7,403 nt of DNA from an uncultured Collinsella sp. (GTDB lineage: Bacteria; Actinomycetota; Coriobacteriia; Coriobacteriales; Coriobacteriaceae). Position 1 is the stretch's first letter. Each line of letters starts with the position of its first letter. Under the pieces are notes generated by a model. That model was not told the DNA's origin and did not search any database. It worked only from the letters and a program-made list of their open reading frames with translations. The stretch covers positions 1 through 7,403 of the forward strand of contig USNX01000056.1 in assembly GCA_900556205.1 (NCBI GenBank), in the 5' to 3' direction. Of the stretch, positions 1 through 6,472 are shown piece after piece. A program made the position numbers and the translations under genes.

Positions 1-1800
1 ACTCAGCGCGTGCTGCTGCCCCAGGAGATCGTGGATGCCCATAATGAGGGCCTGATCCACTTCCACGATTCGGATTACTTTGCCCAGCACATGCACAACT
101 GCGATCTGGTGAACCTGGAGGACATGCTCCAGAACGGCACTGTTATCTCGGGCACGCTGATCGAGAAGCCGCACAGCTTCTCGACCGCTTGCAACATCGC
201 GACGCAGATCATCGCCCAGGTTGCTTCTTCCCAGTACGGCGGCCAGTCCATCTCGCTGACCCATCTTGCCCCCTTTGTTGAGGTGAGCCGTCAGAAGATT
301 CGCGGCGAGGTCGCTCGCGAGCTTGAGGAGCTCGGTGTCTCGGCATCTGCCGAGAAGGTTCGCGAGGTCGTTGAGGATCGCCTGCGCGATGAGATTCGTC
401 GCGGCGTCCAGACGATTCAGTATCAGGTCGTGACCCTTATGACCACGAATGGCCAGGCGCCGTTCGTGACGGTCTTTATGTATCTTAACGAGGCCCGTAC
501 GCCTCAGGAGAAGCACGACCTTGCCATGATTGTGGAGGAGACGCTTCGCCAGCGCTACGAGGGCGTTAAGAACGAGGCCGGCGTGTGGATTACCCCGGCA
601 TTCCCCAAGCTTATCTATGTACTCGAGGACGATAACGTTCACGAGAATTCCCCGTACTTCTACCTGACCCAGCTGGCTGCCAAGTGCACCGCCAAGCGCA
701 TGGTGCCCGACTACATCTCCGAGAAGAAGATGCGCGAGCTCAAGCTGTCGAAGGGCGAGAGCGCCGGCAACGGCGATTGCTACACCTGCATGGGTTGCCG
801 CAGTTTCCTGACGCCCGATCGCTCGGGCAACGGCTTTAACAATGTTGCCAACGCGCTGAACTATGACCCGACCAAGCCTAAGTACTATGGTCGCTTTAAC
901 CAGGGTGTTGTAACCATTAACCTGCCCGATGTCGCGTTGAGCTCGCACCAGGATATGGACAAGTTCTGGAAGATCTTCGATGAGCGCCTTGAGCTGTGCC
1001 ACCGGGCCCTGCTGTGCCGCCATGAGCGCCTGATGGGCACGCTTTCGGATGCCGCGCCGATCCTTTGGCAGTACGGCGCCCTGGCGCGCCTTAAGAAGGG
1101 TGAGACGATCGACAAACTGCTCGTGGGCGGCTATTCCACCATCAGCCTGGGTTACGCCGGTCTGTATGAGTGCGTCAAGTACATGACGGGTCACAGCCAC
1201 ACCGAGAAGGAGGGCACGCCGTTTGCCATGGCCGTCATGCAGCACATGAACGACAAGTGCGCGGAGTGGAAGGCTGCGAGCGACATCGATTTCTCGCTGT
1301 ACGGCACGCCGTTGGAGTCGACGACCTACAAGTTTGCCAAGTGCCTGCAGCGTCGTTTTGGCATTATCCCGGGCGTGACGGACAAGGGCTACATTACTAA
1401 CAGCTATCACGTCCACGTGTCCGAGGAGATCGATGCCTTCGACAAACTTAAGTTTGAAGGCATGTTCCAGCAGCTTTCGCCGGGCGGTGCTATCTCCTAC
1501 GTTGAGGTTCCCAACATGCAGGACAACCTCAAGGCTGTCATTCGCGTGATGCAGTACATCTACGACAATATCATGTACGCCGAGCTCAACACCAAGAGCG
1601 ACTACTGCCAGGTGTGCGGCTACGATGGCGAGATCAAGATTGTCGAGGACGATGGCAAACTGGTGTGGGAGTGCCCCAATTGCGGCAACCGCGACCAGGA
1701 GAAGATGAATGTCGCTCGTCGTACGTGCGGCTACATCGGTACCCAGTTCTGGAACCAGGGTCGAACCGAGGAGATCCGCGACCGCGTGCTGCATCTCTAA
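1..1800 (+). CDS. nrdD: Anaerobic (class III) ribonucleoside-triphosphate reductase, 5' end outside window
   Basis: Reduces ribonucleoside triphosphates to deoxyribonucleotides in the cytoplasm of anaerobic cells, using a glycyl radical installed by NrdG. The frame is open from base 1 to the TAA at 1798-1800, giving 599 visible codons; family members run to roughly 700-780 residues, so the start and any N-terminal ATP-cone lie upstream. Counting from the first codon in the window, FSTACNIATQ (Cys64) and YTCMGCRSFL (Cys266) look like the two active-site cysteine regions. CQVC and CPNC (Cys536, 539, 558, 561) form the C-terminal zinc site. RRTCGYIG carries the radical glycine at 577 (codon 1729-1731), 22 residues before the end. 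All expected C-terminal motifs are present, so the gene looks intact. The GTG at base 10 is internal, not a start. nrdG follows after an unusually structured 426-base gap. Pyruvate formate-lyase is excluded by the zinc motif and RTCGY signature. Confidence 0.96.
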   Translation, partial: TQRVLLPQEIVDAHNEGLIHFHDSDYFAQHMHNCDLVNLEDMLQNGTVISGTLIEKPHSFSTACNIATQIIAQVASSQYGGQSISLTHLAPFVEVSRQKIRGEVARELEELGVSASAEKVREVVEDRLRDEIRRGVQTIQYQVVTLMTTNGQAPFVTVFMYLNEARTPQEKHDLAMIVEETLRQRYEGVKNEAGVWITPAFPKLIYVLEDDNVHENSPYFYLTQLAAKCTAKRMVPDYISEKKMRELKLSKGESAGNGDCYTCMGCRSFLTPDRSGNGFNNVANALNYDPTKPKYYGRFNQGVVTINLPDVALSSHQDMDKFWKIFDERLELCHRALLCRHERLMGTLSDAAPILWQYGALARLKKGETIDKLLVGGYSTISLGYAGLYECVKYMTGHSHTEKEGTPFAMAVMQHMNDKCAEWKAASDIDFSLYGTPLESTTYKFAKCLQRRFGIIPGVTDKGYITNSYHVHVSEEIDAFDKLKFEGMFQQLSPGGAISYVEVPNMQDNLKAVIRVMQYIYDNIMYAELNTKSDYCQVCGYDGEIKIVEDDGKLVWECPNCGNRDQEKMNVARRTCGYIGTQFWNQGRTEEIRDRVLHL

Positions 1801-1811
1801 TAACTATCCCA

Positions 1812-1949
1812 GGCTGCCCCGTAGCGAGGCCCCGGATCTTTACTCGCTATTTCGGACAGTCCTGGCTCACGACGGAGGCGCCACTGGCGCCTCCTGTTCG
1901 TGCGGAACTCATATCGAGTAAAGGTCCGGGGCCTCGCTACGGGGCAGCC
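1812..1949. repeat. 138-bp palindromic element with 35-bp arms and an inner hairpin
   Basis: The arms 1812-1846 and 1915-1949 pair over 35 positions with a single T/G non-Watson-Crick pair (1837 with 1924). After one further mismatch, three more bases pair (1848-1850). Inside lies a second perfect hairpin, GGAGGCGCC-ACT-GGCGCCTCC (1874-1894), extended by CACGA/TCGTG (1868-1872 with 1898-1902). The element begins 11 bases after the nrdD stop codon. As RNA it would form a long double-stranded stem. It resembles a small non-autonomous inverted-repeat element (MITE- or REP-like); no transposase and no clear target-site duplication is visible. It could also act as a transcript-end or RNase III processing structure, but lacks a U-tract. 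Confidence 0.85.
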
Positions 1950-2013
1950 AAGGTGATGTAGCTGAGATGCAGCATGCGGTCTGCTCACTCCTCGAAGTTC
2001 TTAGCGGAAATGA

Positions 2014-2061
2014 GTTGACTTGCAACAACGCTTTGCTTGTGATGACGGTTGAGCTGCAACA
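2014..2061. promoter_or_regulatory. Twin GTTG-N5-CAAC dyads, possible operators
   Basis: GTTGACTTGCAACA (2014-2027) and GTTGAGCTGCAACA (2048-2061) match at 12 of 14 positions and are 34 bases apart, a little over three helical turns. Each is itself an inverted repeat, GTTG-N5-CAAC. The first overlaps the putative -35 box and the second lies just downstream of the putative -10 box, an arrangement typical of paired repressor sites. The regulator is unknown; the dyads do not match the NrdR box consensus that I know. Confidence 0.35.
2015..2043 (+). promoter_or_regulatory. Possible nrdG promoter
   Basis: TTGACT (2015-2020) and TGTGAT (2038-2043) are spaced by 17 bases and resemble -35 and -10 boxes; the -10 matches the consensus at four of six positions. 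It would start transcription about 175 bases ahead of nrdG, giving a leader that includes the 84-base hairpin. No other promoter candidate in the gap has a comparable -35 box. The call is a visual match only. Confidence 0.35.
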
Positions 2062-2127
2062 TAGTTTTTATTGGACCTCGAACCCTATGCTCGATGTTCG
2101 CTTCGTTCATTGAGTTACCCTTTGCAT

Positions 2128-2211
2128 GAGGCCGGGACATATCGTCCCGCCCACAGTTTCGCAGGCCGAAGGCCGAGAATGTTTGAGGACGGGATGATAT
2201 GTCCCGGCCTC
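2128..2211. repeat. 84-bp hairpin with 22-bp arms in the nrdG leader
   Basis: The arms 2128-2149 and 2190-2211 pair over 22 positions, with one G/T wobble (2144 with 2195). The 40-base loop contains a short GGCC-GAA-GGCC hairpin (2164-2174). The right arm ends three bases before the GGGAG ribosome binding site of nrdG, so folding could influence ribosome access. The arm sequence differs from that of the 1812-1949 element, so this is a second, separate palindrome. It may be a dispersed intergenic repeat of the genome, which needs a genome-wide search to show. No T-run follows, so it is not a standard terminator. Confidence 0.8.
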
Positions 2212-2226
2212 CCGGGAGAGTTACCT

Positions 2227-2808
2227 ATGAACTACGCGAACATTAAGTATTTCGACATTGCTGATGGGGAAGGCGTTCGTACTTCTCTGTTTGTGAGTGG
2301 GTGCCGTCGTGGGTGCAAGAACTGCTTTAACTCTGTCGCGTGGGACTTTGCTGCGGGCGAGCCGTTCGATCGCGGCGTCGAGGACAAAATTATCGAGAGT
2401 CTCGATCATCCCTTTATCGATGGCTTGACGATTTTGGGCGGCGAGCCCATGGAGCCCGAGAATCAGGCGGGGCTTGTTGACTTTATTGAACGCGTGCGTG
2501 CGGCCTATCCTGCGGGGTCGGGAAAGACCATTTGGTGCTTTACTGGCGACGTACTCGAGGAGCTTATGCCGGGCGGTCGTCACCATACCGAGGTGACGGA
2601 CCGTATCCTTGCCTGCCTCGACATGCTGGTGGACGGTCCGTTTGTTCAGGACCTGTACGATATCTCGTTGCGCTTTAGGGGCTCGAGCAATCAGCGCGTG
2701 ATTGATATGAACGCCACGCGTGCCCGTGCCGAGCGTGAGAACGTTGCGCTTTGCGACGCCGTGGAGCTTTGGCGGGACGATCCGGTCTATTCGACCCATA
2801 CTATGTAG
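2227..2808 (+). CDS. nrdG: Anaerobic ribonucleotide reductase activating protein (radical SAM)
   Basis: Uses S-adenosylmethionine and a [4Fe-4S] cluster to create the glycyl radical on NrdD. The 193-residue product, slightly longer than the roughly 155-residue E. coli enzyme, starts MNYANIKYFDIADGEGVRTSLF. It carries CRRGCKNC at residues 26-33 (the CxxxCxxC cluster ligands) and GGEP at 71-74, which helps bind SAM. I chose ATG 2227 because GGGAG at 2214-2218 sits eight bases upstream and homology begins there. The frame stays open upstream to 2071, but that stretch runs through the palindromic hairpin and translates to low-quality sequence. The partner nrdD lies 426 bases upstream on the same strand. 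The C-terminal tail after about residue 160 is less conserved. No missing key residues were seen. Confidence 0.95.
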   Translation: MNYANIKYFDIADGEGVRTSLFVSGCRRGCKNCFNSVAWDFAAGEPFDRGVEDKIIESLDHPFIDGLTILGGEPMEPENQAGLVDFIERVRAAYPAGSGKTIWCFTGDVLEELMPGGRHHTEVTDRILACLDMLVDGPFVQDLYDISLRFRGSSNQRVIDMNATRARAERENVALCDAVELWRDDPVYSTHTM

Positions 2809-2831
2809 CTGACAGAGGTTGCGTGCCGGCG

Positions 2832-2840
2832 TGGTACCAT
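2832..2840 (+). promoter_or_regulatory. Possible extended -10 promoter for folE
   Basis: TGGTACCAT (2832-2840) reads as an extended -10 (TG-n-TACCAT) in the 67-base gap between nrdG and folE. A CTGACA at 2809-2814 is a poor -35, 20 bases away. It would give a start near 2847, about 30 bases before the folE start codon. It suggests that the folate cluster has its own promoter. Confidence 0.35.
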
Positions 2841-2875
2841 AGCGCGAACGCGAAATCGAAAAAAGTGAGGCCCAG

Positions 2876-3433
2876 ATGGTCGATCAGGAAAAAGTCGAGA
2901 CTGCCATTAAGCTGCTGCTTGAGGGCATAGGCGAGGACCCAACTCGTGAGGGCCTGCTGGAGACCCCGGCGCGCGTTGCCCGTATGTATGGTGAAATCGC
3001 CGGCGGTATGGACCAGAGTGCCGAGGAGCACCTGTCCAAAACTTTTGCCGTCGCTTCGAACGATTTGGTTATCGAGCGCGACATTACGTTTTACTCGCTG
3101 TGCGAGCATCATCTGCTGCCGTTTTATGGTAAGGCTACGATCGGCTATATCCCTAACGGTCGCGTGGCAGGTCTGTCTAAGCTTGCTCGCACGGTTGAGG
3201 TCTATGCCCGTCGTCTGCAGCTGCAGGAGCAGCTGTGCGCACAGGTTGCCGACGCTCTCATGGATTATCTCGCTCCCCAGGGAGCGATTGTGCTCATGGA
3301 AGCCGAGCACATGTGCATGACCATGCGCGGCGTGCAAAAGCCCGGCACCAAGACCGTGACGCTCGCTCGTCGCGGCGTCTTTGAGACCGATCCCGCGCTC
3401 GAGGAGCGGTTCTTTAGGATGCTGGGCCGTTAA
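2876..3433 (+). CDS. folE: GTP cyclohydrolase I
   Basis: Converts GTP to 7,8-dihydroneopterin triphosphate and formate, the committed step of tetrahydrofolate synthesis; a cytoplasmic, zinc-dependent homomultimer. The 185-residue product matches the family core. [10 protein letters not shown] supplies zinc ligands Cys76 and His79, with His78 in the active site. [11 protein letters not shown] supplies the third ligand Cys147 and active-site His145. The N-terminal helix with [18 protein letters not shown] (residues 20-37) and the [15 protein letters not shown] segment are also family hallmarks. ATG 2876 has GAGG at 2867-2870, five bases upstream. The zinc-binding residues place it in the classical FolE type IA group rather than the zinc-independent FolE2. 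The next gene starts one base after its stop codon, so the two are almost certainly co-translated. Confidence 0.97.
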   Translation: MVDQEKVETAIKLLLEGIGEDPTREGLLETPARVARMYGEIAGGMDQSAEEHLSKTFAVASNDLVIERDITFYSLCEHHLLPFYGKATIGYIPNGRVAGLSKLARTVEVYARRLQLQEQLCAQVADALMDYLAPQGAIVLMEAEHMCMTMRGVQKPGTKTVTLARRGVFETDPALEERFFRMLGR

Positions 3434-3434
3434 C

Positions 3435-4016
3435 ATGAGGGTCGTCAACGACTTTACATCGAAGACCGATGAGGGGACGTCGCGTCGCGGCTTTATGGCT
3501 TCGGGCCTGGCCCCCTTTGGTGCCATGCCTCGCATTGATTACATTTGTGCCAACGGTCTGTTCCGGCGGCACCTGGGCAACATTGCACAGTTGGAATCGG
3601 GACGCATCTTTTGCCGTCACGGTATTGACCATCTGCTCGATGTCGCTCGCATTATGTGGATCAAGAATCTCGAGGAACAGCTCGAATTTGACCGCGAGGT
3701 CATCTACGCCACGGCACTTCTTCACGATATCGGCAAAGATGAACAGTATGAATCGGGTATATCCCATGATGTTGCAAGCGAACGCGTCGCTGATGCGATT
3801 CTCGGCGGCATGCCCGATGACGTGGCGTTTGAGCCGGCCGATGCCGCAGCCATTAAGACGGCCATTCTGGGCCATCGAAAGCTGCGCGTGAACAGCCAAC
3901 CGCTTGAGCGTCTGCTCTATGCAGCCGACAAAGCGTCTCGCGCCTGCTTTGCATGCCCCGCGCGCAATGCTTGCAACTGGAGTGATGATAAAAAGAACCT
4001 GTCGATTCGCGTGTAG
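3435..4016 (+). CDS. HD-domain metal-dependent hydrolase in the folate cluster
   Basis: Predicted 193-residue cytoplasmic phosphohydrolase of the HD superfamily. Metal-binding residues follow the usual order: His62 (CRHGIDHLLDVAR), His97-Asp98 (ALLHDIGKDEQY), probably His111 (GISHDVASERV), and Asp165 (LLYAADKASR). A small cysteine cluster (Cys171, 174, 180 in CFACPARNACNW) lies next to the C-terminus and could bind a metal. The start at ATG 3435 is one base past the folE stop; its only ribosome site candidate, AGGA at 3416-3419, is distant, so translation probably depends on folE by reinitiation. ATG 3495 or 3525 are alternative starts, since residues 1-30 are outside the conserved domain. 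The substrate cannot be read from sequence. Position between folE and folB makes a pterin phosphate a reasonable guess. Confidence 0.85.
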   Translation: MRVVNDFTSKTDEGTSRRGFMASGLAPFGAMPRIDYICANGLFRRHLGNIAQLESGRIFCRHGIDHLLDVARIMWIKNLEEQLEFDREVIYATALLHDIGKDEQYESGISHDVASERVADAILGGMPDDVAFEPADAAAIKTAILGHRKLRVNSQPLERLLYAADKASRACFACPARNACNWSDDKKNLSIRV

Positions 4017-4059
4017 CTAGTTTGCGCGGTCGGGGTTCTAAACGAAGGAGACGATCGCG

Positions 4060-4545
4060 ATGAGCAACAAGAAACTGCCCGAGAATGCAACCAAGACTGA
4101 AGGCGCCGAGCTCGCCCGCCGTGGAAGGGGCGAAATATCCACCGCAACGGCGGTACCCCACGTGAGCTATGACGATCTGCGCCATGCCGATCGCATCACC
4201 GTTGAAGGGCTTGAGGTTTTTGCTAACCACGGCGTGTATCCCGAAGAGAACGCGCTGGGCCAGAAGTTCATCGTGTCCCTGGTGCTCTATGCCGACCTGC
4301 GTGCAGCGGGGGAGCACGATAACCTGGATGCCTCGATTGACTACGGCTCGGTATGCCATGATGTCGATGGCTATCTGCGCGAGCACACGTTTAAGCTCAT
4401 CGAGGCTGCAGCTGAGGGTACGGCCCAGATGCTGCTGCGTCGTTATCCCTCGCTGCTTGGTGTGCGCATCAAACTCGATAAGCCGTGGGCGCCTGTTGGC
4501 CTGCCCTTGGCAAGCTGTGGCGTCGAGATCGAGCGCGTGCGCTAG
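4060..4545 (+). CDS. folB: Dihydroneopterin aldolase with N-terminal extension
   Basis: Cleaves 7,8-dihydroneopterin to 6-hydroxymethyl-7,8-dihydropterin and glycolaldehyde in folate synthesis. The 161-residue product aligns with FolB from about residue 45 (RITVEGLEVFANHGVYPEE). By alignment with the E. coli enzyme as I remember it, Glu63, Tyr95 (IDYGSV), Glu115 (FKLIEAAAE) and Lys141 (IKLDKPWAP) correspond to the conserved active-site residues. FolB is normally about 120 residues, so 40 or so extra residues precede the domain; they are charged and look unstructured. ATG 4060 is favoured by AAGGAG at 4044-4049. An in-frame GTG at 4162 would remove most of the extension but has no clear ribosome site. 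It lies 43 bases after the HD gene, most likely in one operon with folE. No folP or folK follows. Confidence 0.92.
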   Translation: MSNKKLPENATKTEGAELARRGRGEISTATAVPHVSYDDLRHADRITVEGLEVFANHGVYPEENALGQKFIVSLVLYADLRAAGEHDNLDASIDYGSVCHDVDGYLREHTFKLIEAAAEGTAQMLLRRYPSLLGVRIKLDKPWAPVGLPLASCGVEIERVR

Positions 4546-4551
4546 TCGATG

Positions 4552-5328
4552 CTAGAGCTTGTTGAGGGGCGGCTGCTTGAGCCGCTGCGACAGAGCTCTA
4601 TTGTTGGGGCAGTACGTGTCGAGCAAGGCGTGAAACCGCTGATTGTGGCTTGGCTCGAGCAAGTGGACGAGCTCGTGGGCGACAACCATGTCGAGGCATT
4701 CGACGGGGTAGGCGGCAAGTTCTCGTGCGATGCGAACGGCGCCGGATTTGGGAGTGCATGAGCCCCAACGCGTTTTCATGCTGCGTACGGAAACGCGAGA
4801 AACGGCGACACCCATTGCGATTTCGTATGCGTGCACCATATCGCGCAGCGCCGATGTGACTTCGGACGTATAGAGCTGGTCGATGTGGGCTTGGAGCTCA
4901 TCGGACGTTAGGCCGTCGAGGATTGCGTGCCGCTTGGTCTGTGGGCCTTCGTCCGATTTATCGGTACCCATAAAACTTGCGAAGGTGGCCTGTTTGGGTC
5001 GCGGTGCGGGCGATGCAAAGTTGTGATCGAGCGCATCTTGTACCGTGATGGGCTTGCCCCAAAGTGCAATGATGGACGAGTGACTGAGCGGCTCTCGCGC
5101 CGTCGCCTGACGTTGCTCGCGCTGGGCAAGTCGGCTGATAATCCAGGCGCTGTTGCGTTTCACAAACGCTTCTATACGCTCGCGAGTGGCGCTGAGCGGT
5201 GCGCTTGCGTGGACCTCGCCGCTCGATGTGACGCGTAGGTTGAAGTTCTTGACGCGCTTTTTGGTAACGACGACGGGGATGGGCGTCCCATCCGGTCGGG
5301 ATACGGAAATCGTAAACTGCTGCGTCAA
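4552..5328 (-). CDS. YgjP/WLM-type (M48-like, DUF45) zinc metallopeptidase
   Basis: A predicted soluble gluzincin-like metallopeptidase of the YgjP family; physiological substrate unknown. With a TTG start at 5328 it has 258 residues. The N-terminal strand region (KKRVKNFNLRVTSSGEVHASAP) is the usual family opening. The signature MKTRWGSC leads into VVAHELVHLLEPSHNQRFHALL, with zinc ligands His218 and His222, catalytic Glu219, and probable third ligand His228. Residues near 105-150 form a less conserved linker. TTG 5328 is chosen because GAAGGA sits six bases upstream. ATG starts at 5361 and 5391 lack a good ribosome site and lie in the strong hairpin 5351-5386. The gene converges on folB with only six bases between the stop codons. 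It is downstream of, and may partly read through from, the dipeptidase gene. Confidence 0.85.
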   Translation of the reverse strand: MTQQFTISVSRPDGTPIPVVVTKKRVKNFNLRVTSSGEVHASAPLSATRERIEAFVKRNSAWIISRLAQREQRQATAREPLSHSSIIALWGKPITVQDALDHNFASPAPRPKQATFASFMGTDKSDEGPQTKRHAILDGLTSDELQAHIDQLYTSEVTSALRDMVHAYEIAMGVAVSRVSVRSMKTRWGSCTPKSGAVRIARELAAYPVECLDMVVAHELVHLLEPSHNQRFHALLDTYCPNNRALSQRLKQPPLNKL

Positions 5329-5350
5329 AAGCGGTCCTTCAGATTGGGGA

Positions 5351-5386
5351 CGGGCCGGCATGTCGACCGTTCGGCATGCCGGCCCG
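5351..5386 (-). terminator. Strong GC hairpin between dipeptidase and metallopeptidase genes
   Basis: CGGGCCGGCATG (5351-5362) and CATGCCGGCCCG (5375-5386) pair perfectly over 12 bases. After one imperfect position, CGA/TCG add three more pairs around a four-base loop. It begins 16 bases beyond the dipeptidase stop codon on the minus strand and ends 22 bases before the TTG start of the metallopeptidase. Its position suits a transcription end for the dipeptidase gene. No U-tract follows on the minus strand, so it may be a leaky terminator or an RNA stability structure. It could also attenuate expression of the next gene. Confidence 0.55.
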
Positions 5387-5402
5387 CTCAAGGGATGTGA
5401 AA

Positions 5403-6416
5403 TTAATAACGCTCAAAGAAGGCAAGCGCGTTGTCGCTGCAGAGCTTCTGCATCACGGTCTTGCCAAAGTGCTTGGAGAGCATGTTCTGGAACTCGGGCA
5501 TCTTGCTGGCGTCGGAGAGGAAAGCGGGCACAGTGGCGCCGTCCCAGTCGCCGCCGAGCGCGATGACGTCCTCGCCGTCCAGGTCGAGCCAGTGCTCGAT
5601 ATGTGCCGCTAGCTGGTCGAAGGTGACGTCTGCGGCGGTCTTGTCGGTTGCGTCGTTGGAAAGGAACTCGCTGCAGTAGTTGAGACCGACGATGCCACCC
5701 ATGTCGCGAATGGTGCGGAACTGGTCGTCGGTGAGGTTGCGCTTGACGCCGCAAACCGCACGGGAGTTGGAGTGACTGGCGACGAAGGGGCGCGTGGCGT
5801 GGGCGACAACCTCGTCAAAGCACTCATCGTTGAGGTGGGAGACGTCAAGCACCATGCCGGCGTGCTCCATCTGCGTAAGTGCCTCGATGCCGGCGGCGGT
5901 GAGACCGGCGTGGGTATCGTGTCCGCTCGCGAGCGGCCCCTGCGCGTTCCAGCTGAGTGATGACATGAGCACGCCCAGGCTCTTGAGCACTTCGATCAGC
6001 GCGGGGTCCTCGGCAAAGAACGTGGCGTTTTCGATGGTGTGGATGCAAGCGACCTTGCCGTCCTTGAGCGCGGGACGAATGTCTGCGGCGCTGCGCACGT
6101 TGACCATGCGGTCGTGGTTGAGCATTGCCTGGCCGCTCATGTGCGCCATGATCTGCGCCTGGAAGCGTGCGGCGTGGGCGGTGGGAATCTCGTCGGGGAC
6201 AAACGTGGCGAAGCACTGCGCCCACGGCGTGTTGCCGATCTTTGCGAGCGAGATGGCGCAGGCGTTGCCCTCGATGAGGTCGAAATCTTGCGGATGCGTT
6301 TCGTCGCCGGGGAAATAACCGTCGGTGCCGGCGGTAAAGCGCAGGTCGAGATCGAGCGTGGCCCAGCCGATGCGGTCGGCGGTGTCGCAGTGTAGGTCAA
6401 ATACGGGATATGCCAT
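5403..6416 (-). CDS. M19-family (membrane dipeptidase type) metallopeptidase
   Basis: A 337-residue zinc dipeptidase of the renal/microsomal dipeptidase family, expected to hydrolyse dipeptides. No signal peptide or membrane segment is visible, so it should act in the cytoplasm, as do many bacterial members. The ligands of the two-zinc site are present in order: His9 and Asp11 (FDLHCDT), Glu129 (ACIHTIENATFF), His194 (LDVSHLND) and His215 (VASHSNSRAVCG). GGDWDG at 288-293 matches the conserved C-terminal Asp motif. ATG 6416 is chosen over the in-frame ATG 6446 because GGAGG lies four bases upstream of it and the protein begins right at the conserved FDLHCDT strand. It is divergent from the FKBP gene. 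The specific dipeptide preference, or a role in D-amino-acid or peptidoglycan peptide turnover, cannot be read from sequence. Confidence 0.94.
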   Translation of the reverse strand: MAYPVFDLHCDTADRIGWATLDLDLRFTAGTDGYFPGDETHPQDFDLIEGNACAISLAKIGNTPWAQCFATFVPDEIPTAHAARFQAQIMAHMSGQAMLNHDRMVNVRSAADIRPALKDGKVACIHTIENATFFAEDPALIEVLKSLGVLMSSLSWNAQGPLASGHDTHAGLTAAGIEALTQMEHAGMVLDVSHLNDECFDEVVAHATRPFVASHSNSRAVCGVKRNLTDDQFRTIRDMGGIVGLNYCSEFLSNDATDKTAADVTFDQLAAHIEHWLDLDGEDVIALGGDWDGATVPAFLSDASKMPEFQNMLSKHFGKTVMQKLCSDNALAFFERY

Positions 6417-6457
6417 GGTTCCTCCGGTTGCAGCGTTTCTTTGCAAACTGTCTTCAA

Positions 6458-6463
6458 ATTGTA
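6458..6463 (-). promoter_or_regulatory. Possible -10 box of the dipeptidase gene
   Basis: Read on the minus strand these bases are TACAAT, five of six matches to the -10 consensus, about 42 bases before the chosen start codon. No good -35 is seen 16-18 bases upstream. Confidence 0.35.
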
Positions 6464-6472
6464 TGACTAGGG

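Larger units (their letters stand above)
1801..2226. other. Structured nrdD-nrdG intergenic region
   Basis: This 426-base gap holds no convincing gene. It contains a 138-base palindromic element right after the nrdD stop, about 180 bases of plainer and more AT-rich sequence with a possible promoter and two short dyads, and then an 84-base hairpin ending just before the nrdG ribosome binding site. No run of T follows the first palindrome, so a classical intrinsic terminator for nrdD is not evident. The structured gap may let nrdG be expressed at a different level from nrdD, which is inference. Confidence 0.8.

Noticed and set aside
1812..1949. Integron attC site or tRNA-like structure
   Set aside because: No attC core sites or tRNA arms (no TTC loop, no CCA end) are visible, and no integrase lies nearby.
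1967..2113. Short 48-residue open frame in the nrdD-nrdG gap
   Set aside because: No well-spaced ribosome site, no recognisable domain, and it overlaps the putative promoter and dyads; chance is the simpler explanation.
1950..2127. NrdR box upstream of nrdG
   Set aside because: No palindrome like the ACACWATATATWGTGT-type consensus is present; any NrdR sites would be expected before nrdD, outside the window.
2209..2218. CTCCCGGGAG palindrome over the nrdG ribosome site
   Set aside because: A perfect palindrome with no loop cannot fold on itself as RNA, and it is explained by the end of the hairpin arm plus the ribosome binding site.
2071..2226. In-frame N-terminal extension of nrdG
   Set aside because: It runs through the palindromic hairpin, has no ribosome site, and homology to NrdG starts at 2227.
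3480..3533. SRRGFM near the HD protein N-terminus resembling a twin-arginine export signal
   Set aside because: The following hydrophobic stretch is too short and is broken by proline and charged residues; an HD hydrolase in a folate cluster should be cytoplasmic.
2801..3535. Long minus-strand open frame opposite folE (244 codons)
   Set aside because: It mirrors folE, a clear gene with all catalytic residues, and has no family resemblance or ribosome site; long antisense frames are common in high-GC codon-biased DNA.
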